DNA from: Methylocystis echinoides
Lineage (GTDB): Bacteria; Pseudomonadota; Alphaproteobacteria; Rhizobiales; Beijerinckiaceae
Assembly (NCBI RefSeq): GCF_040687965.1
Contig: NZ_CP156084.1
Coordinates: forward strand, 2,852,501 to 2,916,500
DNA: 64,000 nt
Direction: 5' to 3'
The notes below the pieces were generated by a model. It had not been told where the DNA came from. It saw nothing but the letters and a program-made list of their open reading frames with translations, and ran no database searches. A program made the position numbers and the translations under genes. Below, piece by piece: positions 25,878 to 35,276 of the stretch. The first letter of the stretch is position 1, and each line of letters opens with the position of its first letter.

Positions 25878-27659
25878 CTATGCCGTCTTCTCCGGCAGGT
25901 TCAGCCGGATATGCAGTTCGCGCAGCTGCTTCATCGTCGCTTCGGACGGCGCGCCCATCAGCAGATCCTCGGCGCGCTGATTCATCGGGAAGAGCGTCAC
26001 CTCGCGAAGATTTTCTTCCTCCGCGAGCAGCATGACGATGCGGTCGACGCCCGGCGCAATGCCGCCATGCGGGGGCGCGCCATATTGGAAAGCGCGATAC
26101 ATGCCGCCGAATTTCTCGATCAGCACGTCCTCGCCATAGCCGGCGATCTCGAAGGCCTTCTTCATGATCTCTGGGCGATGGTTGCGGATCGCCCCCGACG
26201 ACAGCTCCACGCCGTTGCAGACGATGTCGTATTGATAGGCGAGAATGTCGAGCGGGTCTTTCGTCTCCAAGGCCTCCATGCCGCCTTGCGGCATTGAGAA
26301 GGGATTGTGCGAGAAGTCGATCTTCTTGTCTTCGTCGTTCCACTCGTACATGGGGAAATCGACGATCCAGCAGAATTCGAAAACGTCGGGCTTTGACAGG
26401 CCGAGTTCATGGCCGATGCGCAGGCGCGCCATGCCCGCGAGCTTGGCGGCGGCGGCTTCCTCTCCCGCCGAGAAGAAGACCGCGTCGCCCGCCTTGACGC
26501 CCGCCTTGGCGGCGATCATCGCCTGCACGTCGGCGGGGATGAACTTGGCGATTGGCCCCTTGCCGACGAGCGCGCCGGCTTCCGCTTCGAAGATGATATA
26601 GCCGAGCCCCGGCGCGCCTTCGGAGCGCGCCCAGTCGTTGAGCTTGTCGAAGAAGCTGCGCGGTTGGCTCGCGGCGCCGGGCGCCGGTATGGCGCGCACG
26701 GTCTTGCCGCGGAACGCCTTGAAGGAGACGCTCTCGCCCTCGAACTCCGCCGAGAGGTCGACGATCACGAGCGGATTGCGCAGATCCGGCTTGTCGGAGC
26801 CATATTTCAGCATGGCCTCGCGATAGGGGATGCGCGGGAAGCTTTGCGTGACCGGCTTGCCGTTCGAGAACTCTTCGAAGACGCCGCGCAACACGGGCTC
26901 GATCGCCTCGAACACGTCCTCCTGCGTAACGAAGCTCATCTCGACGTCGAGCTGATAGAATTCGCCGGGCGAGCGGTCGGCGCGGGCGTCCTCGTCGCGG
27001 AAGCAGGGCGCGATCTGGAAATAGCGGTCGAAGCCCGCGACCATGAGCAGCTGCTTGAACTGCTGCGGCGCCTGCGGCAGCGCATAGAATTTGCCTGGGT
27101 GCAGACGCGACGGCACCAGAAAGTCGCGCGCGCCCTCAGGGCTCGACGCGGTCAGGATCGGCGTCTGGAATTCGAAGAAGCCGCCCTGCTTCATGCGCGT
27201 TCGGATCGAATCGATGATCCTCCCGCGCAGCATGATGTTGGCGTGCAGCTTTTCCCGGCGCAGGTCGAGGAACCGATATTTGAGGCGCGTGTCCTCGGGG
27301 TAGTTCTGGTCGCCGAAGACGGGAAGCGGCAATTCCCCCGCGGGCCCCAAGACCTCGATCTCGCTCACATAGACCTCGACTTGGCCTGTCGGCATGTCGG
27401 GGTTCTCGGTGCCGGCCGGACGGCGGCGGACCTCGCCGTCGAGGCGCACGACCCACTCCGACCGCAGTTTCTCGGCCTGGGCGAAGGCCGGCGAATCGGG
27501 GTCCACGACGCATTGGGTGAGGCCATAATGGTCGCGCAGGTCGATAAACAGCACGCCGCCGTGGTCGCGGATGCGGTGGCACCAGCCGGAGAGGCGGATT
27601 TTCTGACCCGCGAGCGCCTCGTTGGGCTCTCCACAATTATGCGAACGGTAGCGATGCAT
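25878..27659 (-). CDS. aspS: Aspartate--tRNA ligase
   Basis: AspRS charges tRNA-Asp in the cytoplasm. The 593-residue class II synthetase has an N-terminal anticodon-binding OB fold (about 1-105), class II motif 2 ([24 protein letters not shown]), a bacterial GAD insertion domain in the middle, and motif 3 ([14 protein letters not shown]). Bacterial-type length fits. Whether it is discriminating or also charges tRNA-Asn depends on the presence of GatCAB elsewhere. Its 3' end is eleven bases from the repeat array. Confidence 0.97.
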   Translation of the reverse strand: MHRYRSHNCGEPNEALAGQKIRLSGWCHRIRDHGGVLFIDLRDHYGLTQCVVDPDSPAFAQAEKLRSEWVVRLDGEVRRRPAGTENPDMPTGQVEVYVSEIEVLGPAGELPLPVFGDQNYPEDTRLKYRFLDLRREKLHANIMLRGRIIDSIRTRMKQGGFFEFQTPILTASSPEGARDFLVPSRLHPGKFYALPQAPQQFKQLLMVAGFDRYFQIAPCFRDEDARADRSPGEFYQLDVEMSFVTQEDVFEAIEPVLRGVFEEFSNGKPVTQSFPRIPYREAMLKYGSDKPDLRNPLVIVDLSAEFEGESVSFKAFRGKTVRAIPAPGAASQPRSFFDKLNDWARSEGAPGLGYIIFEAEAGALVGKGPIAKFIPADVQAMIAAKAGVKAGDAVFFSAGEEAAAAKLAGMARLRIGHELGLSKPDVFEFCWIVDFPMYEWNDEDKKIDFSHNPFSMPQGGMEALETKDPLDILAYQYDIVCNGVELSSGAIRNHRPEIMKKAFEIAGYGEDVLIEKFGGMYRAFQYGAPPHGGIAPGVDRIVMLLAEEENLREVTLFPMNQRAEDLLMGAPSEATMKQLRELHIRLNLPEKTA

Positions 27660-27779
27660 GGGCCGCTTTCGGTTTGGAAAAGCCTCGGAAATCGCCGGGA
27701 CGACCGGCGGATTTGCGCCAAGAAGCGCAATGGCCTCCCCGCTGTCAAGCCGAGCCGGCCTCTGCCTCGGCGCGACGGG

Positions 27780-27965
27780 TCATTTCCGAAAAAAGGCCTC
27801 GGCGGCGGCGGTCGCGGCGCGTTTGGCCTGCGCGGCCTGCTCGAGCCGGGCGATCTCCGCCTTCAACGCCGCGATGCGCTCCTCGAGCTCCGCGATCGAA
27901 AGAAGGTCAAGCGGCTGGCTGAGTTGCCCGGCCGGGCGGGGGCGGGGAGGATCCTCGTCGCTCAT
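27780..27965 (-). CDS. DUF1192 domain-containing small protein
   Basis: The 61-residue protein matches the short alphaproteobacterial DUF1192 family: DLLSIAELEERIAALKAEIARLEQ forms a coiled-coil helix, followed by KRAATAAAEAFFRK with the typical Phe-Phe end. The function is unknown. GTAGGAGAAATAC precedes the start. It lies 120 bases upstream of aspS on the same strand. Confidence 0.9.
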   Translation of the reverse strand: MSDEDPPRPRPAGQLSQPLDLLSIAELEERIAALKAEIARLEQAAQAKRAATAAAEAFFRK

Positions 27966-28083
27966 GTATTTCTCCTACGAATGCTTTACCTCTCGAGGTC
28001 AAGTTGATTGTCAAAGTTCGCTTCAATTGAGTCTAATGCGCTTCTGACCGGATGCGATGACTTGGATTGGAAGGAGTACGGTC

Positions 28084-28587
28084 ATGAGGCTCATGCTTTG
28101 GTTTGTCCCGCTTCTGCCGATCCTGTCCGTCGAGAGGTTGTCGAGCCTGCTGTCGAGCCCCTTCGCCTTGACGGTGCAGGGTCGGATCAGAGGCGCAGCC
28201 TATGCAATGATGCAGTCGGCCGACGCCGTCGGGTTTGACTCAACGCGCTTTGTTCTCCTCGGCTTGACGACGTCGAGCCTGGCCATTCTGGGGGCGGTCG
28301 TCTCGGCGCCGCAATTCGCCGACCGGGGGATCGTCTCGAAGGGCTTTGTCAGCCTGCTCGAGGTCGGGGCGGTCGCCCTTGGCTGGGTGTCGCTCGTGCC
28401 TGCAGAAGGGCCTGTTAGCGTCGCCGCGATCTGCTTTGCGGCGGGCGTCGGCTTCATGCTCCTGCTGGGCGGCGCCTGCGCGGCGAGCGTCGCCAGGATC
28501 GCTGTCGTCCCTATCCTGGAGGACGCTTCGACCACGAAGAACAGGGCCTCCGCCCGCCGGGAAGCCGTCATCCACCGAAGCAGGTGA
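28084..28587 (+). CDS. Unrecognised integral membrane protein
   Basis: The 167-residue protein starts with AAGGAG seven bases before ATG. It has four hydrophobic segments: residues 2-15, about 59-78 (FVLLGLTTSSLAILGAVVSA), about 93-111 and about 116-137 (AAICFAAGVGFMLLLGGAC), ending in a basic tail. No family is recognised. It has ordinary codon use and runs toward ppdK, 149 bases downstream. Confidence 0.6.
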   Translation: MRLMLWFVPLLPILSVERLSSLLSSPFALTVQGRIRGAAYAMMQSADAVGFDSTRFVLLGLTTSSLAILGAVVSAPQFADRGIVSKGFVSLLEVGAVALGWVSLVPAEGPVSVAAICFAAGVGFMLLLGGACAASVARIAVVPILEDASTTKNRASARREAVIHRSR

Positions 28588-28736
28588 CCGGCCTGCCAGG
28601 CGCGCCCCGCGTCACGCGCCTGAAAAAAGAGCCCTCGCCGCCACAATTGTCCCGCCTATCTGCTATTGTGCGCCCGCGAACCCGAACCGGGTTCGGCCGC
28701 AGAGGGCTCACCCGGCGTGGCGGGAAGATAGGTGCA

Positions 28737-31415
28737 ATGACAAAGTGGGTTTATCGTTTCAGCGCCGGCCGGTCGGAGGGATCGGCCGCCATGCGGGACT
28801 TGTTGGGCGGAAAAGGCGCCAATCTCGCCGAAATGGCCGCGCTGGGCCTTCCCGTTCCGCCAGGCTTCACCATCACCACCGAAGTCTGCGCCCATTTCTA
28901 CGCCAACGGCCACGCCTTTCCAAAGGGCCTCGAGGCCGAGGTCGACGCCGCCATGGAGGAGATCGGCCGGATCGCGGGCCACGCCTTCAACGATCCCAAA
29001 TGGCCGCTCTTAGTCTCGGTCCGGTCGGGCGCCCGCGCCTCCATGCCCGGCATGATGGACACGGTGCTCAATCTCGGCCTCAACGACAAGACGGTCGAGG
29101 CCCTCGCCCGCTATTCGGGCGACGCCCGCTTCGCCTGGGACTGCTACCGGCGTTTCATCGAGATGTATTCCTCGGTCGTGCTCGGGGTCGAGCACCACAT
29201 TTTCGAGGAGGCGCTCGAGGAGATCAAAGAGGCGAAGGGCCTCACGCTCGACACGCAGCTTTGCGCCGACGACTGGCGCGCGGCCGTGGCGCGCTTCAAG
29301 GCGATCGTCGAAGCTAACGCCGGCGTGAGCTTTCCGCAGGAGCCGCGCGCGCAGCTCTGGGGGGCGATCCGCGCGGTCTTCGCCTCCTGGATGAACCACC
29401 GCGCCATCGTCTACCGCCATCTGCACAATATTCCCGAGAGCTGGGGCACTGCGGTCAATGTGCAGGCGATGGTGTTCGGCAATATGGACGCCAATTCCGC
29501 GACCGGCGTCGCCTTCACGCGCAATCCGTCGACGGGGGTCAAGGAGCTTTACGGCGAATATCTCATCAATGCGCAAGGCGAGGACGTCGTCGCGGGGCTG
29601 CGCACGCCGCAGCCGCTCACCGAGGTCGCGAGCCGCGCCTCGCCCGGCGAGAAAATCTCGCTCGAAGCGGCCATGCCGAAGATTTTCGCGGAGTTCACGC
29701 AGGTCGCGGACAAGCTCGAGCGCCATTACCGCGACATGCAGGACATGGAGTTCACCGTCGAGCGAGGCAAATTATGGATGCTGCAGACGAGGAACGGCAA
29801 GCGCACCGCGCGCGCGGCGTTGAAGCTCGCCGTCGACATGGCCAATGAGGGGCTCATTACGCGCGAGGAGGCGTTGCTGCGCGTCGAGCCGACGTCGCTC
29901 GATCAGTTGCTCCATCCGACCATCGATCCGGCGGCGAAGCGCGACATTCTGGCGACGGGGCTGCCGGCCTCGCCCGGCGCCGCCTTCGGCGAGATCGTGT
30001 TCAACCCGGAAGAGGCGGAGACGCTCGCGGCGTCGGGCCGCAAGGTCATTCTCGTGCGCACCGAGACGAGCCCCGAGGACATCCACGGCATGCACGCCGC
30101 CGAGGGGATTCTGACCGCGCGCGGCGGCATGACCTCGCATGCGGCGGTCGTCGCCCGCGGCATGGGGAAGCCTTGCGTCACGGGCGCCGGCGCGCTGCGC
30201 ATCGACTACGAGGATCAAAGCTTCACAGTCGCCGGCAAGCGTTTCGTCAAGGGCGACAAATTGACGATCGACGGCTCGGCCGGCCATGTGATCTTCGGCG
30301 AAGTTAAGATGCAACGCCCGGAGCTGACGGGCGAATTCGCGGTGCTGATGGGCTGGGCGGACAAGATCCGGCGGCTCAAGGTGCGCGCCAACGCCGAGAC
30401 GCCCGCCGACGCGCGCGCCGCGCGCCGCTTCGGCGCGGAGGGCATCGGCCTTGCGCGCACCGAGCACATGTTCTTCGAGGGCGAACGCATCGTCGCGGTT
30501 CGCGAGATGATCCTCGCCGACGACGCCGAGGGGCGCCGCGCGGCGCTCGCCAAGCTGCTGCCGATCCAGCGCGAGGACTTCAAACATCTCTTCGAGATCA
30601 TGGCGGGCCTTCCGGTGACGATCCGCCTGCTCGATCCGCCGCTTCACGAGTTTCTGCCGCATAACGACACAGAGCTTGCGGCGGTCGCCCGCGCCATGGG
30701 GGCCGATCCTGTGAAGCTGAGGCGCCGTGCGCTACAGCTTTCCGAGTTCAACCCCATGCTGGGTTTTCGCGGCGTGCGCCTCGCGGTGGTCTTTCCCGAG
30801 ATCGTCGATATGCAAGCGCGCGCGATTTTTGAAGCCGCCATTGAGGCGAGCCTGTCGACCGGTGAGCCCGCCCGCATCGAAATCATGGCCCCGCTGGTCT
30901 TCGCCCGCGCCGAGCTTGATCTCGTGAAAGCGCGCATCGAGGCGATGGCGGCGCTGGTCGAGCAGGAGACGGGCGTTCGCCCGCGCTTCGAAGTCGGCAC
31001 GATGATCGAACTGCCGCGCGCTGCGCTGCGCGCCGACGAGATCGCGCCCTCCGCCGATTTCTTTTCCTTCGGCACCAATGATCTCACCCAGACGACGCTT
31101 GGCATCTCGCGCGACGACGCCGGCTCCTTCCTGGGGGCCTATGTCGAACAGGGCGTGCTGCCGCATGATCCCTTCGTCTCGATCGACCAGGAGGGCGTCG
31201 GCGAACTCGTCGCGCTCGGCTGCCAGCGCGCCCGCGCCGCGCGCCCGGACATTGCGCTCGGCGTCTGCGGCGAGCACGGCGGCGATCCGGCGTCGGTGGC
31301 CTTTTTCGAGACGATCGGCATCGATTACGTCTCCTGCTCGCCTTTCCGCGTGCCGATTGCGCGCCTCGCTGCCGCTCAGGCGGTTCTGGGGCGCAAGGCG
31401 GACGGGACGGCGTAA
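28737..31415 (+). CDS. ppdK: Pyruvate, phosphate dikinase
   Basis: PPDK interconverts pyruvate, ATP and phosphate with phosphoenolpyruvate, AMP and pyrophosphate. In bacteria it supplies PEP for gluconeogenesis or works in glycolysis. The 892-residue protein has the N-terminal nucleotide-binding domain (LLGGKGANLAEMAALGLPVPPG), the swivelling phosphohistidine domain with GGMTSHAAVVARGMG, and the C-terminal PEP/pyruvate barrel with the catalytic cysteine in GVCGEHGGD. The start at 28737 (MTKWVYRF) fits the family; an in-frame GTG 51 codons upstream is not supported. A pair of palindromic repeats follows the stop. Confidence 0.97.
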   Translation: MTKWVYRFSAGRSEGSAAMRDLLGGKGANLAEMAALGLPVPPGFTITTEVCAHFYANGHAFPKGLEAEVDAAMEEIGRIAGHAFNDPKWPLLVSVRSGARASMPGMMDTVLNLGLNDKTVEALARYSGDARFAWDCYRRFIEMYSSVVLGVEHHIFEEALEEIKEAKGLTLDTQLCADDWRAAVARFKAIVEANAGVSFPQEPRAQLWGAIRAVFASWMNHRAIVYRHLHNIPESWGTAVNVQAMVFGNMDANSATGVAFTRNPSTGVKELYGEYLINAQGEDVVAGLRTPQPLTEVASRASPGEKISLEAAMPKIFAEFTQVADKLERHYRDMQDMEFTVERGKLWMLQTRNGKRTARAALKLAVDMANEGLITREEALLRVEPTSLDQLLHPTIDPAAKRDILATGLPASPGAAFGEIVFNPEEAETLAASGRKVILVRTETSPEDIHGMHAAEGILTARGGMTSHAAVVARGMGKPCVTGAGALRIDYEDQSFTVAGKRFVKGDKLTIDGSAGHVIFGEVKMQRPELTGEFAVLMGWADKIRRLKVRANAETPADARAARRFGAEGIGLARTEHMFFEGERIVAVREMILADDAEGRRAALAKLLPIQREDFKHLFEIMAGLPVTIRLLDPPLHEFLPHNDTELAAVARAMGADPVKLRRRALQLSEFNPMLGFRGVRLAVVFPEIVDMQARAIFEAAIEASLSTGEPARIEIMAPLVFARAELDLVKARIEAMAALVEQETGVRPRFEVGTMIELPRAALRADEIAPSADFFSFGTNDLTQTTLGISRDDAGSFLGAYVEQGVLPHDPFVSIDQEGVGELVALGCQRARAARPDIALGVCGEHGGDPASVAFFETIGIDYVSCSPFRVPIARLAAAQAVLGRKADGTA

Positions 31416-31434
31416 GGGTCTCATTGCGAAGCGG

Positions 31435-31540
31435 CCTCGCCCTTCGAGACGCGCGCTTCGCGCGCTCGTCAGGGTGAGGATGCAGAAAGCCCCTCATGCT
31501 GAGGAGCCGCCTGGGCGGCGTCTCGAAGCACGAGAGGCGT
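31435..31540. repeat. Inverted pair of palindromic repeats downstream of ppdK
   Basis: A forward element CCCTTCGAGACGCGCGCTTC...GTCAGGGTGAGG (about 31439-31480) is followed by a reversed element CCCCTCATGCTGAGG...CGTCTCGAAGCACGAG (about 31490-31535). The reversed one has the inner stem GCCGCC-TG-GGCGGC, where the copy after coaA has GCCTGC-TGC-GCAGGC: different bases, same pairing. It lies between convergent genes. Confidence 0.85.
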
Positions 31541-31554
31541 CGCCACGTGTTTTT

Positions 31555-32229
31555 TCACGCGCTTTCCAATTCCTCGCCGAGATGATTGGCTTCGAAGCGG
31601 CGCACCATCAGGCGGACGAGATAGAGGCCGAACTCGGGGTTCTGGAAGTAAAGCTGCTCGAACTGCTCGTAGGTGATGGCGAGAAGGCTTACGTCGGTGA
31701 GGCATTTCGCCGAGGCCGTGCGCTTGCCGCTCTTGGTGAACAGCGCCATCTCGCCGAAAATTGCGCCAGGCTCGAGAATGACGCCGCGCTCCGAAATTTC
31801 GATTTTTCCTTCGACCACCAGATAAGCCTTTTTGGCGACCGCCCCCTTCTCGAAGACGAAGTCGGTCGCGCGGAAGCTTTCGGGATGCATGAAGGGCTTG
31901 AGCCACTCGAAATTGAAATCGGTCACGCTCGCCTCGCGCACGCTGGCGATCAGCCGGCGCATTTCCCGCAAGCGGCTGAAATTGAGCGGAAAATTGATGG
32001 CGTGTTTGGTGATCGTCGGCAGATTGCCGGTCACGAGCCCAAGGGTGACGCCGAGCACATTGGCGACCATCGCGGCCGCGCGCAGCGGGATCATCCGCTT
32101 GAAATAGGTGGATCCTACGATCGCCGCGGCCTCGGACCAGGCGAGCGCTGCGAGGGCCGTGGCCCCGACATATTTTCCGCTTTCCGACGCGGCCCAACTG
32201 GTCACAGCGTCGATCAGGGTTTCAGTCAT
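31555..32229 (-). CDS. Cyclic nucleotide-binding domain protein, possibly membrane-bound
   Basis: Residues about 110-215 form a cNMP-binding beta-barrel (ESFRATDFVFEKGAVAKKAYLVVEGKIEI and GAIFGEMALFTKSGKRTASAKC). The phosphate-binding cassette FGEMALF...RTASA resembles nucleotide-binding members. The N-terminal third has hydrophobic helices (YVGATALAALAWSEAAAIVGS and AAAMVANVLGVTLGLVTG), so it may sit at the membrane. There is no DNA-binding helix-turn-helix, so it is not a CRP-type regulator. Its effector function is unknown. Confidence 0.85.
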   Translation of the reverse strand: MTETLIDAVTSWAASESGKYVGATALAALAWSEAAAIVGSTYFKRMIPLRAAAMVANVLGVTLGLVTGNLPTITKHAINFPLNFSRLREMRRLIASVREASVTDFNFEWLKPFMHPESFRATDFVFEKGAVAKKAYLVVEGKIEISERGVILEPGAIFGEMALFTKSGKRTASAKCLTDVSLLAITYEQFEQLYFQNPEFGLYLVRLMVRRFEANHLGEELESA

Positions 32230-32340
32230 CGTTTCTCCTCTGCAAATTTGGAGCCCGCTGCTTCCTTAAGCCCGCTCCAGCGTTTTTATAAGAGCCCGCG
32301 ACGCTCGACATTCATGCGCGTCCGCGCACATTGGAGCTCC

Positions 32341-32757
32341 ATGCGACAGACGACAAGAATCATCAGGGTCGAGACCGGCGGACGGGGCTTCTACGACGTC
32401 ACGGCGACGCTTGCCGATTTTCTGCGCGGCGCGCGCATGGGCGAGGGGCTGCTCACGGTCTTTTGCCGGCACACCTCGGCCTCGCTGCTCATTCAGGAGA
32501 ACGCCGATCCGAGCGTCCTGCGGGATCTCGAGTCCGTGTTCTCGCGGCTCGCGCCGGAGGGGGCGGCCTATGCCCATGACACGGAAGGCCCAGACGACAT
32601 GCCGGCGCATATTCGCGCCGCGCTGACGCAAACGCAGCTCTCCATTCCCGTCATCGGCGGCGCGCTCGCGCTCGGAACCTGGCAGGGCGTCTATCTCTTC
32701 GAACACCGCCGCCGCCCGCACCGGCGCGAAATCGCCCTGCATCTGATGGGGGAGTGA
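32341..32757 (+). CDS. YjbQ/UPF0047 family protein
   Basis: The 138-residue protein matches the YjbQ family, small trimeric proteins with a metal-like His site; some have weak thiamine phosphate synthase activity in complementation tests. Motifs: TGGRGFYDVTATLADFL, VFCRHTSASLLIQENADPSVLRDLE, PDDMPAHIRAALTQTQLSIPV and LGTWQGVYLFEHRRRPHRRE. The start at 32341 follows TTGGAG by five bases; an earlier ATG at 32314 is weaker. Confidence 0.92.
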   Translation: MRQTTRIIRVETGGRGFYDVTATLADFLRGARMGEGLLTVFCRHTSASLLIQENADPSVLRDLESVFSRLAPEGAAYAHDTEGPDDMPAHIRAALTQTQLSIPVIGGALALGTWQGVYLFEHRRRPHRREIALHLMGE

Positions 32758-32948
32758 CGGGTCCGCTCCTCATTGTGCGAAGCGGGGGAGGACTGCGGGG
32801 CGCCTCATTCTGACACGCGACCTCGAGCTGAGCTGCAACGCTTCTGCAAGCATAACGGGTCGATAATCACGATCAGCAAAAGTCTTTGCGTGTGGGCGCG
32901 CGGCAACTCCGCGTCCCTGTCCGCGCCCCGTGGGATTTGGGTTCGCTT

Positions 32949-34298
32949 ATGCGTCGACAGTCGAAAAGACGCCGGAGTGGGGACGCCAGGGCGCCCTGGG
33001 CGTTGAGCGTCATGGCGCCCTGGGCGCTCGGCGTCGGGGTTCTGGTCTCGTTCACGGCGAGCGCAGGGCAAGACCCCGTCGGCGACTGGAACGTCTCGCC
33101 GTTGACCGCCCGCGCCCGCGCCGCCGCCAAGCCCGCGACCTTTCAGCTCGCCTCTTTCGGCGAAGCGGCGTCGGGCGATCTGGGGCTTTCCGGCCAGAGC
33201 CGGGCGCTGGTTCAGAGCGCCCGCCTGATGGTCGGCGCGCCGGACGATTTGCGCTCCATCCCCGACGAGAGCGAGCCGCATGTCGATCTGAAGCCCGATG
33301 TGAGAAACTTCCCCGAGGTCGACCGCACGCATAAGGGCGACCCCATCGTCGCCATGCGGCCCGGCTTCGAGACGCGGGTCATCAATCCCGCTGCGCTCGG
33401 CCTCGCCGAGCCGGCCCAATTGACCTTCAGCATAAAGGGCAAGCATGGCGCTCGCGCCAATCTCGCGCTTGCGCCCCGCGGTCCCGTGCCCGGCGACGAG
33501 GCGATCTACGAGGCCGAGGCCGCGCGCGCCGAGGCGCTGACGACGACGCAGACGCAGAAATCGACCGCCGCCGCCTCGCCGGCGCAGAACGCCTCGACCT
33601 CAACGCCGCCATCGCTGTCAAACGAAACCCCGGCTGCGGCCGAGCCAAGCGCCGACAAGCCGGTGACGAAAAGCGCGAGCGAAACGCCCCGCGACACAGG
33701 CCCCAAGGATCTTGCCGAGCGAGTCCTGCATGGCGCGACGCCCGCCGTCGCGCGCGCCGTGGCGCTGAGCTCATCGACGCCCGCGCAGCCGGACGCGCTG
33801 CCGATCGAGGTCTCGTCCTTCCCGCGCGCCACGCTGGCGCTCGGCAAGGATGCGCGACCCGATTACGGGGCGCTCGCCAGCCGCGACAATATGGACCGTG
33901 AAAGACGCTGCCTCGCCGAGGCCGTTTATTTCGAGTCCCGCAGCGAGCCGGAGGCGGGGCAGGCGGCCGTGGCGCAAGTCGTTCTCAATCGCGTTCAGAG
34001 CGGGCTTTACCCATCGAGCGTCTGTGGCGTCGTGTACCAAAACCGCAGTCACTACAAGGCGTGCCAGTTCTCCTTCGCCTGCGAAGGAAAGTCGCTGCGC
34101 ATCACCGAAACGGAGTCATGGGCGACCGCCGTGCGCATCGCCAATGAGGTCATGGACGGGCGCACCTATATCACCGACGTCGGCCGCTCGACGCATTACC
34201 ACGCGACCTACGTCAAGCCGCGCTGGGCGCGGGCGCTGACCCGCATGGACATGATTGGCCGTCACATCTTCTATCGGCTGAAGCCCGGCCAGACGTAA
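32949..34298 (+). CDS. SleB-type cell wall hydrolase
   Basis: The last 130 residues form a Hydrolase_2 (SleB/CwlJ) domain, with the likely catalytic glutamate in RRCLAEAVYFESRSEPEAGQ, then QVVLNRVQSGLYPSSVCGVVYQN and CQFSFACEG. These enzymes cut peptidoglycan; in non-sporulating alphaproteobacteria they are assumed to remodel the wall. The N-terminus has one hydrophobic stretch (about 21-38) after a basic start, a signal anchor. A long low-complexity Ala/Thr/Ser/Pro region (about 180-290) connects the two. The ATG at 32949 is preferred over a TTG 21 codons upstream. Confidence 0.92.
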   Translation: MRRQSKRRRSGDARAPWALSVMAPWALGVGVLVSFTASAGQDPVGDWNVSPLTARARAAAKPATFQLASFGEAASGDLGLSGQSRALVQSARLMVGAPDDLRSIPDESEPHVDLKPDVRNFPEVDRTHKGDPIVAMRPGFETRVINPAALGLAEPAQLTFSIKGKHGARANLALAPRGPVPGDEAIYEAEAARAEALTTTQTQKSTAAASPAQNASTSTPPSLSNETPAAAEPSADKPVTKSASETPRDTGPKDLAERVLHGATPAVARAVALSSSTPAQPDALPIEVSSFPRATLALGKDARPDYGALASRDNMDRERRCLAEAVYFESRSEPEAGQAAVAQVVLNRVQSGLYPSSVCGVVYQNRSHYKACQFSFACEGKSLRITETESWATAVRIANEVMDGRTYITDVGRSTHYHATYVKPRWARALTRMDMIGRHIFYRLKPGQT

Positions 34299-34420
34299 CG
34301 CGCGCAGAGGGCGCGCCAGTCGCTCGTCGCCTTGCGCGTGATGAGCAGGGTCCAGATCGCCAGCGCGGCCCAGGTCGAAACAATCGGATGCGCGGCCGTC
34401 CATTCGGAAAGAAAGTCCAC
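34271..34420 (-). CDS. Small membrane protein of 49 residues, antisense to the sleB end
   Basis: A GTG at 34420 is preceded by GAGGAGGACGACAG, a near-perfect ribosome site. The frame reads MDFLSEWTAAHPIVSTWAAL, then AIWTLLITRKATSDWRALC and ends WPGFSR. Residues 12-28 form one membrane helix followed by a positive segment. The stop lies inside the sleB gene, giving a 28-base tail-to-tail overlap. It is 100 bases downstream of pabC on the same strand and may share its transcript. No family is recognised. Confidence 0.55.
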   Translation of the reverse strand: MDFLSEWTAAHPIVSTWAALAIWTLLITRKATSDWRALCARYVWPGFSR

Positions 34421-34520
34421 CTGTCGTCCTCCTCGCGTCGCCGTCGCGCGTGAGGCAAGCGTCCAGAGAGAGGACTTAACAAATCGCGAGCGCGCGTCGC
34501 GCGCCTGCCGGCGTGGTTAA

Positions 34521-35276
34521 TCAGTCGATCAGCCGCGCGCGGACGAGGCCCCGCACGGAATTGCCGAGATAGAAGTCGCGCGGCAGCTCTTGGAGACGCA
34601 GGATCGCCTCACGCGCCCGGCCCGCGGCGATGAGCTTTGCGCGCAGCGTTCCGGGCAGCAATCCGCAGGAAAGCGGCGGGGTCAGCAGGACGTCCCCTTG
34701 CGGGACGAAGAGATTGCAACGCGCGCTCTCGCAGAGTTCGTCGCGCTCGTTGAGGAAGAGAACCTCCTCGGCGCCTCGCGTTTTCATGGCCGCGGCAAGC
34801 GTGTCCTCGTAAAGCGCGCGGCGCGTCGTCTTGTGGCGCAGCAGCGGATCGGATGAGGAAAAGCGGCGCGCCGCAATGGCGACCCGCCAGATTGTCTCGG
34901 GCGGAACGGGGACAATGGGGGTCGCGCTCGTCTCGATCGCGCCGTCGCGCGACAACACCAGCCGTACCCTGAGCCTCTCAGGGAGGGCGACGCGCTGCTC
35001 GCTTTCCTGCAAACCGTCGGACTCGCGGATCTTGGGGCCATCTAATCCCTCCCCGCAAGGGGGAGCGATGATCGGCGTAACGGCAGAGGTTGCCGAGGCC
35101 AGCGCAGCGCAGACCTTCGCTTCGTCGTAGCGAAACCCCAGAGCGGCGCTCGACGCTGCGAGGCGGGCGAGATGTTCGGGCAGGAGGTCGAACCCGCCCG
35201 CACGCGTCCACAGCAGCGTTTCGATCAGCCCGAAGTCGTCGGCGCGCCGGTCAGGAACCGGGCCTTGATCAGACAT
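34521..35276 (-). CDS. pabC: Aminodeoxychorismate lyase-like aminotransferase class IV
   Basis: PabC converts aminodeoxychorismate to p-aminobenzoate and pyruvate for folate synthesis, using PLP. The 251-residue protein shows the class IV pattern: DFGLIETLLWTR, PLP lysine about 149 (LLRHKTTRRALYE), EEVLFLNERDELCESARCNLFV and SCGLLPGTLRAKLI. The first 52 bases overlap pabB, fixing its role as partner. Residues about 65-98 (around PIIAPPCGEGLDGPKIRES) do not fit the family and look like a repeat-derived insert, so activity needs confirmation. Confidence 0.88.
   Translation of the reverse strand: MSDQGPVPDRRADDFGLIETLLWTRAGGFDLLPEHLARLAASSAALGFRYDEAKVCAALASATSAVTPIIAPPCGEGLDGPKIRESDGLQESEQRVALPERLRVRLVLSRDGAIETSATPIVPVPPETIWRVAIAARRFSSSDPLLRHKTTRRALYEDTLAAAMKTRGAEEVLFLNERDELCESARCNLFVPQGDVLLTPPLSCGLLPGTLRAKLIAAGRAREAILRLQELPRDFYLGNSVRGLVRARLID
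35000..35080. repeat. Repeat-like segment inserted in frame in pabC
   Basis: Bases around 35046-35066 read ATCCCTCCCCGCAAGGGGGA, a short palindrome typical of intergenic repeats in alphaproteobacteria. It lies in the part of pabC that encodes residues alien to the aminotransferase family. The exact borders cannot be fixed without a homologous uninterrupted sequence. Confidence 0.5.
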
